A stretch of 22,364 nucleotides of DNA. It comes from Promethearchaeia archaeon (lineage in GTDB: Archaea > Asgardarchaeota > Lokiarchaeia > Sigyniarchaeales > SOKP01). The position numbers were made by a program, and so were the translations under genes. The notes under the pieces are model-generated. The model saw only the letters and a program-made list of their open reading frames with translations. It was not told where the DNA came from and made no database searches. Shown here in pieces: positions 1 to 7,196 of this stretch. The stretch spans positions 1 to 22,364 of the forward strand of contig JAHQWY010000017.1 in the NCBI GenBank assembly GCA_029856445.1, read 5' to 3'. The stretch's first letter is position 1. Each line of letters starts with the position of its first letter.

Positions 1-379
1 GCTTGGATTTTAATACATGAGACCACCAAAAACCAGCAAAACCTGCAGAAAAATTATTCTGAATTTTATTTAATGAATAAACATCATCTTGAACAAAAAA
101 TACCTTATCTGAAGGAATCTCGCGGTTTTTGGCAATTTGAAGAACTTCACTATTTATATCAACAGCAGTGATAAATTTTGAAACAGATGCAATTGTCTTA
201 GTCCAATAACCAGTTCCACATGCAACCTCAAGTACTATATGACCGCTTAATAGATTTTTTAGCAATTTATGAAGCTTTTTTATATCCTCTTGGCGTTCAG
301 GTCTCAAATACGTCTTATCATATTCATCTGCTCTATCTGCATAATACTGCTCGATATCTTTATCAATTTTTCTTGACAT
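1..379 (-). CDS. Class I SAM-dependent methyltransferase, N-terminal part (runs off window)
   Basis: The minus strand is open from an ATG at 377-379 to the window edge, giving 126 residues starting MSRKIDKDIEQYYADRADEY. Residues 49-57 (VLEVACGTG) are the glycine-rich SAM-binding motif I, and Asp73 in ITAVDINSE is the acidic residue after strand 2 that binds the ribose in this fold. FWWSHV near residues 117-122 sits where strand 4 of UbiE-like enzymes lies. The N-terminal YYADRADEYD segment is typical of UbiE/COQ5-like class I methyltransferases. The C-terminal half is outside the window, so the methyl acceptor cannot be guessed. It lies downstream of the enoyl-CoA hydratase gene on the same strand, about 110 bp away, and need not belong to the same operon. 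Family confidence is high; substrate is unknown. Confidence 0.82.
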   Translation of the reverse strand, partial: MSRKIDKDIEQYYADRADEYDKTYLRPERQEDIKKLHKLLKNLLSGHIVLEVACGTGYWTKTIASVSKFITAVDINSEVLQIAKNREIPSDKVFFVQDDVYSLNKIQNNFSAGFAGFWWSHVLKSK

Positions 380-488
380 TTATATGCAATTTTAAGTCAA
401 CTATTACTATATATTATTGCCTAATCATATCTTATATTGAAATGAAAAATTTTCTAATTTTTGAGCATAACCCCTTTTTTTTATATAA

Positions 489-1349
489 TCATTTTTTCTC
501 AAGGTTTTCATTAAGTTTTATAACCCAATTTGAGACCTCAAGTTCTCCTTCTCGTGTTTGCCCACCAATTTCAAGGAACAAACTCATTCTTTCTTTTGCT
601 TCAGGTGAGCAGCATGTTAGATTAAATAGATGAGTTTCTTCTATAAGACCTTCTACAACAGGTTTTTCGAGAGCTAATAACACAGCTTTTTTAGCAGCAG
701 CAATTGTTTCTGCTGGATAGGATGCAATCCGATATGCTAGTTCTTCTACGAATGGTGTAATTTCCTCTGGTGGAAGAGCACGATTAATATATCCATATCT
801 TTCAGCTAATTCTGCAGGATAATCCGATCCACCAACTACTATTTCCATAGCCCGAGATCTGCCTACTAGGCGTGGTAATCTTTGGGTTCCACCTCCTCCG
901 GGGATAATGCCTAGAGGTATTTCTAGCTGACTTAAAATTGCCTTTCCAATAGTTCCAAATCTCATATCAAGTGATAAGACAAACTCACTCCCACCACCTC
1001 TAACTCTACCTTCTATTTTTGCAATTGAAATTTTTGGCATAGTACGATATGCTTCTTGTAATTGATGCCCCCCATGCAATTGAGTAGGCTTTGGAGGTGC
1101 CTCGCTTGGATATTGTAGAAGAAGTTTTACATCATAATGACATATAAAATAATCAGGATCAGCACTATCAAAAACGATTACTTTTACATTATCATCACGA
1201 GAAACTTCAACTGCTAGTTTGCCGAATTCAGCATATAGTTCGTTGTTCAACAAATTTATAGGCGGATTATCAATTGTAGCGAAAAGAACACCTCTATCAA
1301 CTCGGATCTTTAGTAAATTATAGTCTTTATATTCCATTTCATTTTTCAC
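489..1349 (-). CDS. Enoyl-CoA hydratase/isomerase family protein (crotonase fold)
   Basis: The 286-aa product has crotonase hallmarks. An oxyanion-hole/active-site segment at about residues 113-130 (EGRVRGGGSEFVLSLDMRF) contains Glu122, matching the first catalytic glutamate of rat mitochondrial hydratase. Glu143, in SQLEIPLGIIPGGGGTQRL, matches the second. Both catalytic acids are kept, so hydration of trans-2-enoyl-CoA is plausible. The usual F-x-A-G-A-D strand is altered to FICHYD (residues 68-73), which may change acyl specificity. The farthest start is GTG at 1349; an in-frame ATG at 1335-1337 (MEYKDY) is preceded by GAGTGA at good spacing and is the likelier start. It is the last gene of the minus-strand acyl-CoA block, with its own TATA-like element upstream. 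Exact substrate unknown. Confidence 0.9.
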   Translation of the reverse strand: MKNEMEYKDYNLLKIRVDRGVLFATIDNPPINLLNNELYAEFGKLAVEVSRDDNVKVIVFDSADPDYFICHYDVKLLLQYPSEAPPKPTQLHGGHQLQEAYRTMPKISIAKIEGRVRGGGSEFVLSLDMRFGTIGKAILSQLEIPLGIIPGGGGTQRLPRLVGRSRAMEIVVGGSDYPAELAERYGYINRALPPEEITPFVEELAYRIASYPAETIAAAKKAVLLALEKPVVEGLIEETHLFNLTCCSPEAKERMSLFLEIGGQTREGELEVSNWVIKLNENLEKK

Positions 1350-1407
1350 TCTAATTTAATTCTTTGTAATTCTATTTTTATTAGAGATAAAATTAGATAG
1401 AAATCTA

Positions 1408-1416
1408 TTTATAAAT
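1408..1416 (-). promoter_or_regulatory. TATA-box candidate upstream of the first enoyl-CoA hydratase
   Basis: The gap between the thiolase and hydratase genes contains TTTATAAAT, which reads as a TATA box on either strand. It lies about 70 bp before the ATG at 1337, so transcription could start near 1384 with a leader of roughly 45 nt. The 123-bp gap fits separate promotion of the hydratase gene. The surrounding sequence is very AT-rich, so chance occurrence is possible. Confidence 0.35.
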
Positions 1417-1472
1417 TTAGATAATAGAAATTATAAAAATCAAAAATAAAAGAAAATAAAAAACATATAAAT

Positions 1473-2705
1473 TTAGAGATCTCTTGAAAAGACATGCATT
1501 ACGTTGGTAAAACCAATACCAGGTGAACCGAGTGTGTGTTGTAATCCAAGATCAAGATGTTTATCTGGGACTTGTCGTTTGGCCACTTCCTTATGTTTTG
1601 TCATTTGCCAGAAGATTTCAGCTACTTGTCGTGCTCCTGTAGCTCCAAGTGGGTGTCCGACAGATAATAAGCCACCACTAGGATTTATCGGAAGATCACC
1701 ATCAATTTCAAACACACCATCATTTATCAAGGGAGAAGCTTCACCTTTTTTACAGAAACCAAAATCTTCGTAATGAACATACTCTGAAACTGAAAAACAA
1801 TCATGACATTCAACAAATCCTCTGTCATAGAAATCTTGAGGCTTAACTTTGGCCATTTTATAAACTTTCTGTGCAACTAAATAATCTGTAAGAAATCCAG
1901 GAGGATATGGGCTTCCTGTCTCTTTATACCAACGCAATTCATTCTCTCCTCCGAAATTACTTCCCATAGCACTTCCTTTAACCCATACAGGTGATTCTAT
2001 ATGATGTTTTTTAACATAATCTTCACTCATAAGTATTACAGCCGCAGCACCATCCGTTCGAGGGCAACATTGTGATCTGGTCAGTGGATCGTTTATCATA
2101 ACATCATCTAAAACCTCTTGTAAAGTCATGATATTCTGAAATTCTGCTTTGGGATTTTTTGAACCATTTCTTCTGCTCTTTACGGTAATATTGGCAAAAT
2201 CTTCAACTTTTGTACCATATATCTTCATATGAGCTCTACCCATTAAAGCAAAACCTGCGGCCATACCACCACCACCTCCCCCACCCCCACCACCTGACGT
2301 AGGTGAACCGTGAGTAAAAGCTTTAGCTTCAATCTGATATCGTGTTCCTCCACCAACTACAGCCATTGTAACATCTTTCATTTTTTCAATTCCCATAGCC
2401 ATTACACAATCACTCATTCCTGAAGCTATATCCATAAAAGCTAAACGGAAAGCATTTGAGCCGGAACTACATGCGTTCACTACCCTAGTAATTGGAATGC
2501 CAATCATTCCGCATTCGTTCATGATTTCATGACCAACCCCAACCCCTCCACAAGTGCCATAATAACAACTTTCGATCAGTTTTCGATCAATTCCCGCACT
2601 TTCAATAGCATCATTTACTGCAGGTCTTCCAATTTCTTGATATAATAGTGCATCAAGTCTTCCAAAAGGAGACATTCCCGCACCTACTACTGCTACATTT
2701 CTCAT
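1473..2705 (-). CDS. Thiolase (archaeal / SCP2-thiolase type) with a polyglycine insert
   Basis: The 410-aa product is a thiolase-superfamily enzyme that would cleave 3-ketoacyl-CoA or condense acyl-CoAs. Cys79 in VNACSSGSNAF is the nucleophile, His301 is in the HDCF motif typical of SCP2-like and archaeal thiolases, and His351 is in GHPLGATG. The C-terminal catalytic Cys-x-Gly of bacterial degradative thiolases is absent; the equivalent stretch reads GLQHTLGSPGIGF. SQCCPRTDGAAAVIL (211-225) is the conserved core segment. Residues 138-147 are ten consecutive glycines, not a usual thiolase feature. The ATG at 2705 has GAGGA at correct spacing, inside the end of the DUF35 gene. Only 4 bp separate the two genes, the classic archaeal thiolase-DUF35 arrangement. 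No HMG-CoA synthase is adjacent, so a catabolic role is at least as likely as mevalonate synthesis. Confidence 0.93.
   Translation of the reverse strand: MRNVAVVGAGMSPFGRLDALLYQEIGRPAVNDAIESAGIDRKLIESCYYGTCGGVGVGHEIMNECGMIGIPITRVVNACSSGSNAFRLAFMDIASGMSDCVMAMGIEKMKDVTMAVVGGGTRYQIEAKAFTHGSPTSGGGGGGGGGGMAAGFALMGRAHMKIYGTKVEDFANITVKSRRNGSKNPKAEFQNIMTLQEVLDDVMINDPLTRSQCCPRTDGAAAVILMSEDYVKKHHIESPVWVKGSAMGSNFGGENELRWYKETGSPYPPGFLTDYLVAQKVYKMAKVKPQDFYDRGFVECHDCFSVSEYVHYEDFGFCKKGEASPLINDGVFEIDGDLPINPSGGLLSVGHPLGATGARQVAEIFWQMTKHKEVAKRQVPDKHLDLGLQHTLGSPGIGFTNVMHVFSRDL
2265..2294 (-). repeat. GGT/GGG/GGA codon run encoding ten glycines in the thiolase
   Basis: Ten consecutive glycine codons (mostly GGT, with two GGG and one GGA) encode residues 138-147 of the thiolase, in the loop-domain region after the active-site Cys half. 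In a genome this AT-rich a run so rich in G on the minus strand stands out. The codons are mixed, so it is not a pure trinucleotide repeat, but slippage could change its length. Confidence 0.9.
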
Positions 2706-2709
2706 TTTT

Positions 2710-3096
2710 TTATTCCTCTACTAATTTAAATATATTATACTTCTCTTCAGGTAATAGTTCCACTTTCTGCCCGATTTCCAATTCATCGATACTCTTAACG
2801 TTAAATATTCCTCCTACTCCAATAGAATCTTCACCATTATCAGCAAAAAGCCGCACATTTCCAAAAAATCTTTGTATATCAGTCGCTTTCCTTTTATAGG
2901 ATGAAGAGTAGGTTGTAATCTCCCCCTTTGGTCCGAAAATAACCTCAGTAAATTCAGTACCTTGGCAGATATTACAATAAGTTCTTGGGGGATTTCTAAT
3001 ATTTCCGCATTTGTTGCATCGTCTTGCTATTACTTTATTGCCTTTCCTTGTTGGAACTTTTAAACGAGTTATTAGACTCTCTTGAATACTTCTCAT
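2710..3096 (-). CDS. DUF35 zinc-ribbon / OB-fold acyl-CoA-associated protein
   Basis: The 128-aa product has the two-part structure of DUF35 proteins. An N-terminal helix leads to a zinc ribbon with Cys27, Cys30, Cys41 and Cys44 (CNKC and CNIC), followed by a beta-rich OB-fold from about residue 50 to 118. In archaea these proteins form complexes with thiolases and are thought to shuttle acyl-CoA between active sites (established for the thiolase-HMG-CoA synthase complex). It precedes the thiolase by 4 bp and is almost certainly co-transcribed and complexed with it. The ATG at 3094-3096 has AAGGAA at proper spacing. The length is usual for the family. Family assignment is firm; the acyl substrate follows from the thiolase and is unknown. 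Confidence 0.92.
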   Translation of the reverse strand: MRSIQESLITRLKVPTRKGNKVIARRCNKCGNIRNPPRTYCNICQGTEFTEVIFGPKGEITTYSSSYKRKATDIQRFFGNVRLFADNGEDSIGVGGIFNVKSIDELEIGQKVELLPEEKYNIFKLVEE

Positions 3097-3206
3097 TATA
3101 ATTTCCTTAAAATTATTCTATTTTAGATAATGAATTATTAATTCAAAAAATTTTCTAAAATATTTCATTTGAAAAAACATGTTTAACTTATAAAGTTTTC
3201 AATTTG

Positions 3207-3221
3207 CTTTTATATATTTTA
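3207..3221 (-). promoter_or_regulatory. TATA-box candidate for the DUF35-thiolase pair
   Basis: On the minus strand the sequence TAAAATATATAAAAG spans the stop codon of the second hydratase gene and lies about 115 bp before the DUF35 start. A second TATA-like palindrome (ACTTATAAAGT) sits at 3186-3196. Either could start a transcript for DUF35 and thiolase. The 122-bp gap from the upstream hydratase fits an internal promoter. Support is by pattern only. Confidence 0.3.
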
Positions 3222-4055
3222 TTTATTTTGATATTTTGGTTGTCTTCCTTCAGCTATAGAATTAAACCATTCAATAAAATCATCTGTTGAAGACACAATT
3301 CCATATCCGTAGGCATCTAATTCAAGAGCAATATCCATTGGAAGAGAAGCTCCAAAATTGACCATTTGTTTGGCGATCCCTACCCCAATAGGGGCACATG
3401 TTGTTGCTATGTTTTTAGCAATCCTGTATATACCTCTTTCAAACTTATCCGCTTCATATACTCCATTAATCATTCCAATTTCTAAGGCTTTTTGAGCAGG
3501 AATAAGTTGACCTGTTAGGATTAATTCCATAGCTCGCCCTATTCCTACTTGTCGTACTAATGTGTAAGTACCTGCATTACCCGGGAGCATACCTACAGCT
3601 ACTTCTGGAAAACCTAATTGAGCACCTTTCGTAGCGTATCTCAAATCACAATTCAATGCTAATTCCAAACCTGCACCTATGATTAAACCTTCAAGAGCAG
3701 CTATTACTGGTTTTGGTATGTCTCTAAAGCGCTTAAAGATTCTTGTCTCTCGAGCACAGTATTTCTTAATCGCCCATGAATCTATTCTCTCCGGAGGAGG
3801 CACACCTTCAGGTTGACCAAAATCTGCGCCACTTATGAAACAGTTTTTAGAACCTCTTAATATGATTACCCTTGTGTCATCGTCATAAAGGAGATCAGAA
3901 ACCTTGTAAAGCTCCTCTACAAGTTTTGGACCCATAGTATTAATCCTACTATCTCCTTCCATTAAAGGAGGATGATCAAGAATCAGGGTTGTAATGAAAT
4001 TCTTTTCATCTTTAATTACTTCAATATGTTCGAATTCCCATTTATTTTCAATCAT
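3219..4055 (-). CDS. Enoyl-CoA hydratase/isomerase family protein (second copy)
   Basis: The 278-aa crotonase-fold protein has a clear FISGAD oxyanion segment (residues 73-78), Glu131 in GAGLELALNCD and Glu151 in GFPEVAVGMLPG. It therefore keeps both catalytic glutamates and looks more canonical than the other hydratase in the window. The open frame extends 58 codons upstream to 4229, but that extension is hydrophobic low-complexity translation of AT-rich DNA. The start chosen, ATG at 4053-4055 (MIENKWEF), has GGTGA seven bases upstream, a near-ideal archaeal Shine-Dalgarno. It is the first gene of the minus-strand acyl-CoA block, and a 10-bp inverted repeat lies about 55-80 bp upstream. The predicted activity is hydration of 2-enoyl-CoA or isomerisation; acyl chain unknown. 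Confidence 0.91.
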   Translation of the reverse strand: MIENKWEFEHIEVIKDEKNFITTLILDHPPLMEGDSRINTMGPKLVEELYKVSDLLYDDDTRVIILRGSKNCFISGADFGQPEGVPPPERIDSWAIKKYCARETRIFKRFRDIPKPVIAALEGLIIGAGLELALNCDLRYATKGAQLGFPEVAVGMLPGNAGTYTLVRQVGIGRAMELILTGQLIPAQKALEIGMINGVYEADKFERGIYRIAKNIATTCAPIGVGIAKQMVNFGASLPMDIALELDAYGYGIVSSTDDFIEWFNSIAEGRQPKYQNK

Positions 4056-4108
4056 TAATTCTTCACCATATTTAGATTTATTTTTTTTAGATATAACCAT
4101 TAAAAGAC

Positions 4109-4133
4109 TTAGTAATTCATAAAGAATTACTAA
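4109..4133. promoter_or_regulatory. Perfect 10-bp inverted repeat in a divergent intergenic region (operator candidate)
   Basis: TTAGTAATTC (4109-4118) and GAATTACTAA (4124-4133) are perfect inverse complements with a 5-nt spacer. The element lies between the divergent hydratase (start 4055) and metallo-hydrolase (start 4258) genes. Its dyad symmetry suits a dimeric regulator, but it could also form an RNA hairpin in the hydratase leader. No second copy was seen in the window. Confidence 0.5.
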
Positions 4134-4257
4134 TAATTTGTAAAATATAAAATTATTAGGTATCAACATCGATAGGATAAAAGAAAAGAAAATGCGAAAA
4201 TAAAAATGGCAGTATAAATTTAATTTCAAATATTAGATGAATGAACAGTAGGTTATT

Positions 4258-5301
4258 TTGTTGTATAAATTACACTCTGAAACTAGTGAAATAGATGGCG
4301 TATTTCGATTTCAAATCGATTTTCCTACTTCATATGGGTTAAGATTCGTGTGTATGTATTTATTTAAAACTGAAGATGTTTATATTCTAATTGATGCGGG
4401 ATTAAATTTTACTGATTGGGAAAACACGTTCTTTTCAGAACTTAAAAAATTAAATATACCCATTGAAGATGTGGATTACTTAATAGTGACACATGAACAT
4501 CCAGATCATTTAGGATTAATGAATTCTTTAAAGAGAAAAAATCCTGATATTCAAATCTTAATGCACGAGCTTACCCAAGAAAGTATAAGCTCGATGATAA
4601 ATACTGAAAATATTAGTGAACGGCAAAAAAGCGGTAAGGAACTATCACAACAAATGATAAAATATGGAGTTAACCAAAAACAAGGAGAAAGAATCATGAA
4701 ATTTCTCACTGCAATGCGAAGTTTCACAAAATATCAAAAACCTGACAAAACTTTACGTGATAATGAGGAAATCATTATAGGCAACAACAAATTAAAAACA
4801 ATTTGGACCCCTGGACACTCTTTAGGTCATATCTGCATTTTTAATGAAAATACCTTTCACTTATTTGCAGGAGATCATATTTTATCAAGGATAACTCCGC
4901 ACATAGGGAGTTATATGGTGCCAGCGGATATCTCTGAATCTTATCAAAGCTATGATTTCAATAATGTTCTAAAATATTATTTAGAATCCTTGGATCGTAT
5001 TGATGCTCTAAATCCCAAAATTATCTTTCCTGCCCATCAAGAAGTTATTTACGATTCTCATAAGCGGATATTAGAAATGAAAGAGCATCACCGAACAAGA
5101 TTATCTGAAATTTCTCGTTTAATCGAAAATAAACCAATGACTCCTTTTAAAATTTCTCAAATTCATTTTGGAGATGATCTAGATGAGATTAATACCTATT
5201 TAGGACTGGGTGAAGCGTTAAGTCATCTAATTTATTTAGAAAAGCAAAATAAAGTAAAAAGGATTGAAAAAAACAATAAAATCTATTTTATGAAAACCTA
5301 A
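4258..5301 (+). CDS. Metallo-beta-lactamase fold hydrolase with C-terminal winged helix (LACTB2-like)
   Basis: The 347-aa product has the full metal-ligand set of the metallo-beta-lactamase superfamily: HEHPDH at residues 79-84, His187 in TPGHSLGH, Asp206 in FAGDH and His260 in FPAHQE. This would hold two metal ions. Residues 262-347 contain the HRTRLSEI pattern and a helical region ending in a basic beta-wing, like the winged-helix tail of LACTB2-type hydrolases. Family members act as thioester hydrolases or RNases, so acyl-CoA/thioester hydrolysis beside acyl-CoA genes is attractive but unproven. The start is TTG at 4258, directly after an in-frame TAG at 4249-4251, with a weak AGG 5 bp upstream. 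It converges on the SDR gene with only 3 bp between stops. Confidence 0.87.
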   Translation: MLYKLHSETSEIDGVFRFQIDFPTSYGLRFVCMYLFKTEDVYILIDAGLNFTDWENTFFSELKKLNIPIEDVDYLIVTHEHPDHLGLMNSLKRKNPDIQILMHELTQESISSMINTENISERQKSGKELSQQMIKYGVNQKQGERIMKFLTAMRSFTKYQKPDKTLRDNEEIIIGNNKLKTIWTPGHSLGHICIFNENTFHLFAGDHILSRITPHIGSYMVPADISESYQSYDFNNVLKYYLESLDRIDALNPKIIFPAHQEVIYDSHKRILEMKEHHRTRLSEISRLIENKPMTPFKISQIHFGDDLDEINTYLGLGEALSHLIYLEKQNKVKRIEKNNKIYFMKT

Positions 5302-5304
5302 GAT

Positions 5305-6150
5305 TTAATCATCGAATGATTTTAAGATGGCATCAAATCGTTCTTTTACATGTTCTTTCCAATATGCATCTTTATGAGTAAAAATATATAATTTCTCATT
5401 TTTTATGGCTTCGAACACAATATCCGCTACTTCATCAGGTAGCATTATAGGAGAACTTTCCATTAATTCTTTTATTTGCTCCGCTCTTTCTTCACTCCTT
5501 TGTTCAGGGCTTAATAGTTCTTTTCTTCGATCTTCGGATACACGATTAAGAGCTGATAAGAATATATTGGTTTTGACAAATCCAGGACATAGTACTGAAA
5601 CTTTTATATTTGGTCCATTTTCCTCTAATTCAAGAGCCAATCTCTCCGTAAGGTGTATCAGAGCATGTTTACACACCCCATATGTAGCACCACCTACACC
5701 ACTGGAGATTACTCCTTCTATGGATGAAGTATTTACAATGTGACATTCATCACCTTGTTTAATCATGATGGGAATAAAAGTCTTAATACCATAAATTACC
5801 CCCATTAGATTAATTCCAAGTACATATTCCCAATCCTCTAATCTATATTCCCAAGTGAGGTTAGGAATAGCAACTCCTGCATTATTAAATAGCAAATTGA
5901 CCTCTCCGAAATTCTCCAAGGTTCTATTTGCTAACATATTAACATCATCTGAATTTGAAACATCAGCTATAATTGATATTGTTTCAGTCCCTCCTCGTTT
6001 CAATTTTCTTTCCACTCTTCTCAATCGTTTTTCATCAATATCCGCAATAACTACTTTCATTCCTTCTTTAGCACACCGTTCCGCTAAGCCTTGTCCAATC
6101 CCGCTAGCAGCACCGGTGATTACAGCCACTTTATTTTTAAAATCCTTCAT
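5305..6150 (-). CDS. Short-chain dehydrogenase/reductase (SDR1)
   Basis: The 281-aa classical SDR has the cofactor motif TGAASGIG (residues 12-19), Asp37 at the end of strand 2 (favouring NAD over NADP), NNAG at 89-92, and the full catalytic set Asn114, Ser142, Tyr157 and Lys161 (YGVCK). It is related to SDR2 and SDR3 downstream, sharing the MKxFKxKVAVITGAxSGIG start and the C-terminal YIFTHKDAYW-type tail, but is more divergent and has no MDR partner immediately beside it. The ATG at 6150 lacks a clear Shine-Dalgarno, so leaderless translation is possible. The substrate is unknown; a hydroxyacyl-CoA or secondary alcohol would fit the neighbours. Confidence 0.92.
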   Translation of the reverse strand: MKDFKNKVAVITGAASGIGQGLAERCAKEGMKVVIADIDEKRLRRVERKLKRGGTETISIIADVSNSDDVNMLANRTLENFGEVNLLFNNAGVAIPNLTWEYRLEDWEYVLGINLMGVIYGIKTFIPIMIKQGDECHIVNTSSIEGVISSGVGGATYGVCKHALIHLTERLALELEENGPNIKVSVLCPGFVKTNIFLSALNRVSEDRRKELLSPEQRSEERAEQIKELMESSPIMLPDEVADIVFEAIKNEKLYIFTHKDAYWKEHVKERFDAILKSFDD

Positions 6151-6209
6151 AATTAATTTTTAGATGTATAATTGTTACATTTAACTAAAAATATTCCTTA
6201 TTTTAATAC

Positions 6210-7073
6210 CTATTTTTCAAATTCCTCTAAGATCTTATCAAATCGTTCTTGTACCAGCCTCTTCATGAGTGAATCTTTATGTGTGAGAATATATAATTTT
6301 TCCTCCCTAATACCTTGGAAAATGATATCTGCAGCTTCTTCAGATGACATTAGAGAAGTTTCTTTTAATACATCTTCCATTGTGAGTCCGAAATTGGCAA
6401 AATAATCCATTCCCCTCGTATCTTCAAATTGGGTATCTGGAGGATTCTGAAATTCTTCTGGACGATGAATATCACCTAAAAAAATTCTTGTACTAACAAA
6501 ACCTGGACATGCTACTGAAACCTTGAGTTTACTTTTTTTTATTTCTAAATCAGTATGCAGGGTTTCAGACAGAGATATCGATCCGTGTTTTGAAACTCCA
6601 TAGACTGCACCACCCGGACCACTTCCTTTAATTAGTCCTTCCATTGAAGAAACATTAACAATATGACACTCAACATCCTGTTTTAACATAATAGGAGTGA
6701 AGATTCTCACACCATGAATAACACCCCATAGACACACACCTAGTTGCCATTCCCAATCTTTTTGAGTATAATCCCATGTATACTTAGTACCCCCAATGCC
6801 TGCATTGTTAACTAGTAGATGAACTGCTCCATATGCTTCAAGGGTCTTTTTTGCTAATAATTCTACATCACTGGCTTTCGAAACATCTGTTAGAACCGAA
6901 ATAGAATTAGCCCCTTTTTTTTTCATTTTTCTTTTTGCACTCCTAAGGAATCTAGCATCAATATCTGCTAAAACTATCTTCATATCTTCTTTAGCACACC
7001 GTTCTGCCAAAGCAAAGCCAATACCGCTTCCTGCTCCTGTGATAACTGCAACTTTATCTTTAAATTCCTTCAT
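6210..7073 (-). CDS. Short-chain dehydrogenase/reductase (SDR2), catalytic Asn replaced by Cys
   Basis: This 287-aa SDR is a close paralogue of SDR3 (8223-9086); the two align end to end without visible large gaps. TGAGSGIG (12-19), Asp37, NNAG (89-92), Ser142, Tyr158 and Lys162 (YGVSK) are intact. Residue 114, the Asn of the N-S-Y-K tetrad in SDR1, SDR3 and SDR4, is Cys here (LGVCLWG against LGVNLWG). The Asn normally holds a water in the proton relay, so activity may be changed. Upstream, an A/T-rich TATA-like stretch about 25 bp before the ATG and the lack of Shine-Dalgarno suggest a leaderless transcript. It is divergent from MDR1 and forms the first duplicated module. Confidence 0.93.
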   Translation of the reverse strand: MKEFKDKVAVITGAGSGIGFALAERCAKEDMKIVLADIDARFLRSAKRKMKKKGANSISVLTDVSKASDVELLAKKTLEAYGAVHLLVNNAGIGGTKYTWDYTQKDWEWQLGVCLWGVIHGVRIFTPIMLKQDVECHIVNVSSMEGLIKGSGPGGAVYGVSKHGSISLSETLHTDLEIKKSKLKVSVACPGFVSTRIFLGDIHRPEEFQNPPDTQFEDTRGMDYFANFGLTMEDVLKETSLMSSEEAADIIFQGIREEKLYILTHKDSLMKRLVQERFDKILEEFEK

Positions 7074-7126
7074 AATATTTATTCAGCTGTATAAAATAAA
7101 AATATTATTTTTAGGAATTAAGAAAA

Positions 7127-7168
7127 CTAGAAATATAAATAGGTTTGAAATTAACTCACTAATATCAG
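7127..7168 (+). promoter_or_regulatory. MDR1 promoter core with TATA box (42-bp block shared with MDR2)
   Basis: The block begins CTAGAAATATAAATAGG and ends CACTAATATCAG. It matches the block at 9150-9191 at 39 of 42 positions by eye. AAATATAAAT at 7131-7140 is a strong archaeal TATA box. Transcription would start near 7162-7166, leaving a leader of about 30 nt before the ATG at 7197. Confidence 0.75.
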
Positions 7169-7196
7169 ATAATAATTTAAAAAATTGAATGGAACA

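Noticed and set aside
220..633. Plus-strand open frame of 137 codons
   Set aside because: It overlaps the methyltransferase start and the hydratase end on the other strand; its translation is low-complexity hydrophobic sequence without a recognisable motif.
1504..1773. Plus-strand frame antisense to the thiolase
   Set aside because: Shadow of a well-supported thiolase gene; no motif of its own.
2265..2294. Polyglycine run as a frameshift junction in the thiolase
   Set aside because: Sequence before and after the run stays in the same frame and both sides match thiolase motifs, so no frameshift is indicated; only repeat length is in doubt.
4056..4229. 58-codon N-terminal extension of the second hydratase
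   Set aside because: Hydrophobic AT-rich translation, while ATG 4055 has an ideal GGTGA Shine-Dalgarno and gives a normal crotonase start.
5405..6405. Several plus-strand frames opposite SDR1 and SDR2
   Set aside because: Antisense shadows of SDR coding sequence, repeated in the paralogues because the SDRs themselves are conserved.
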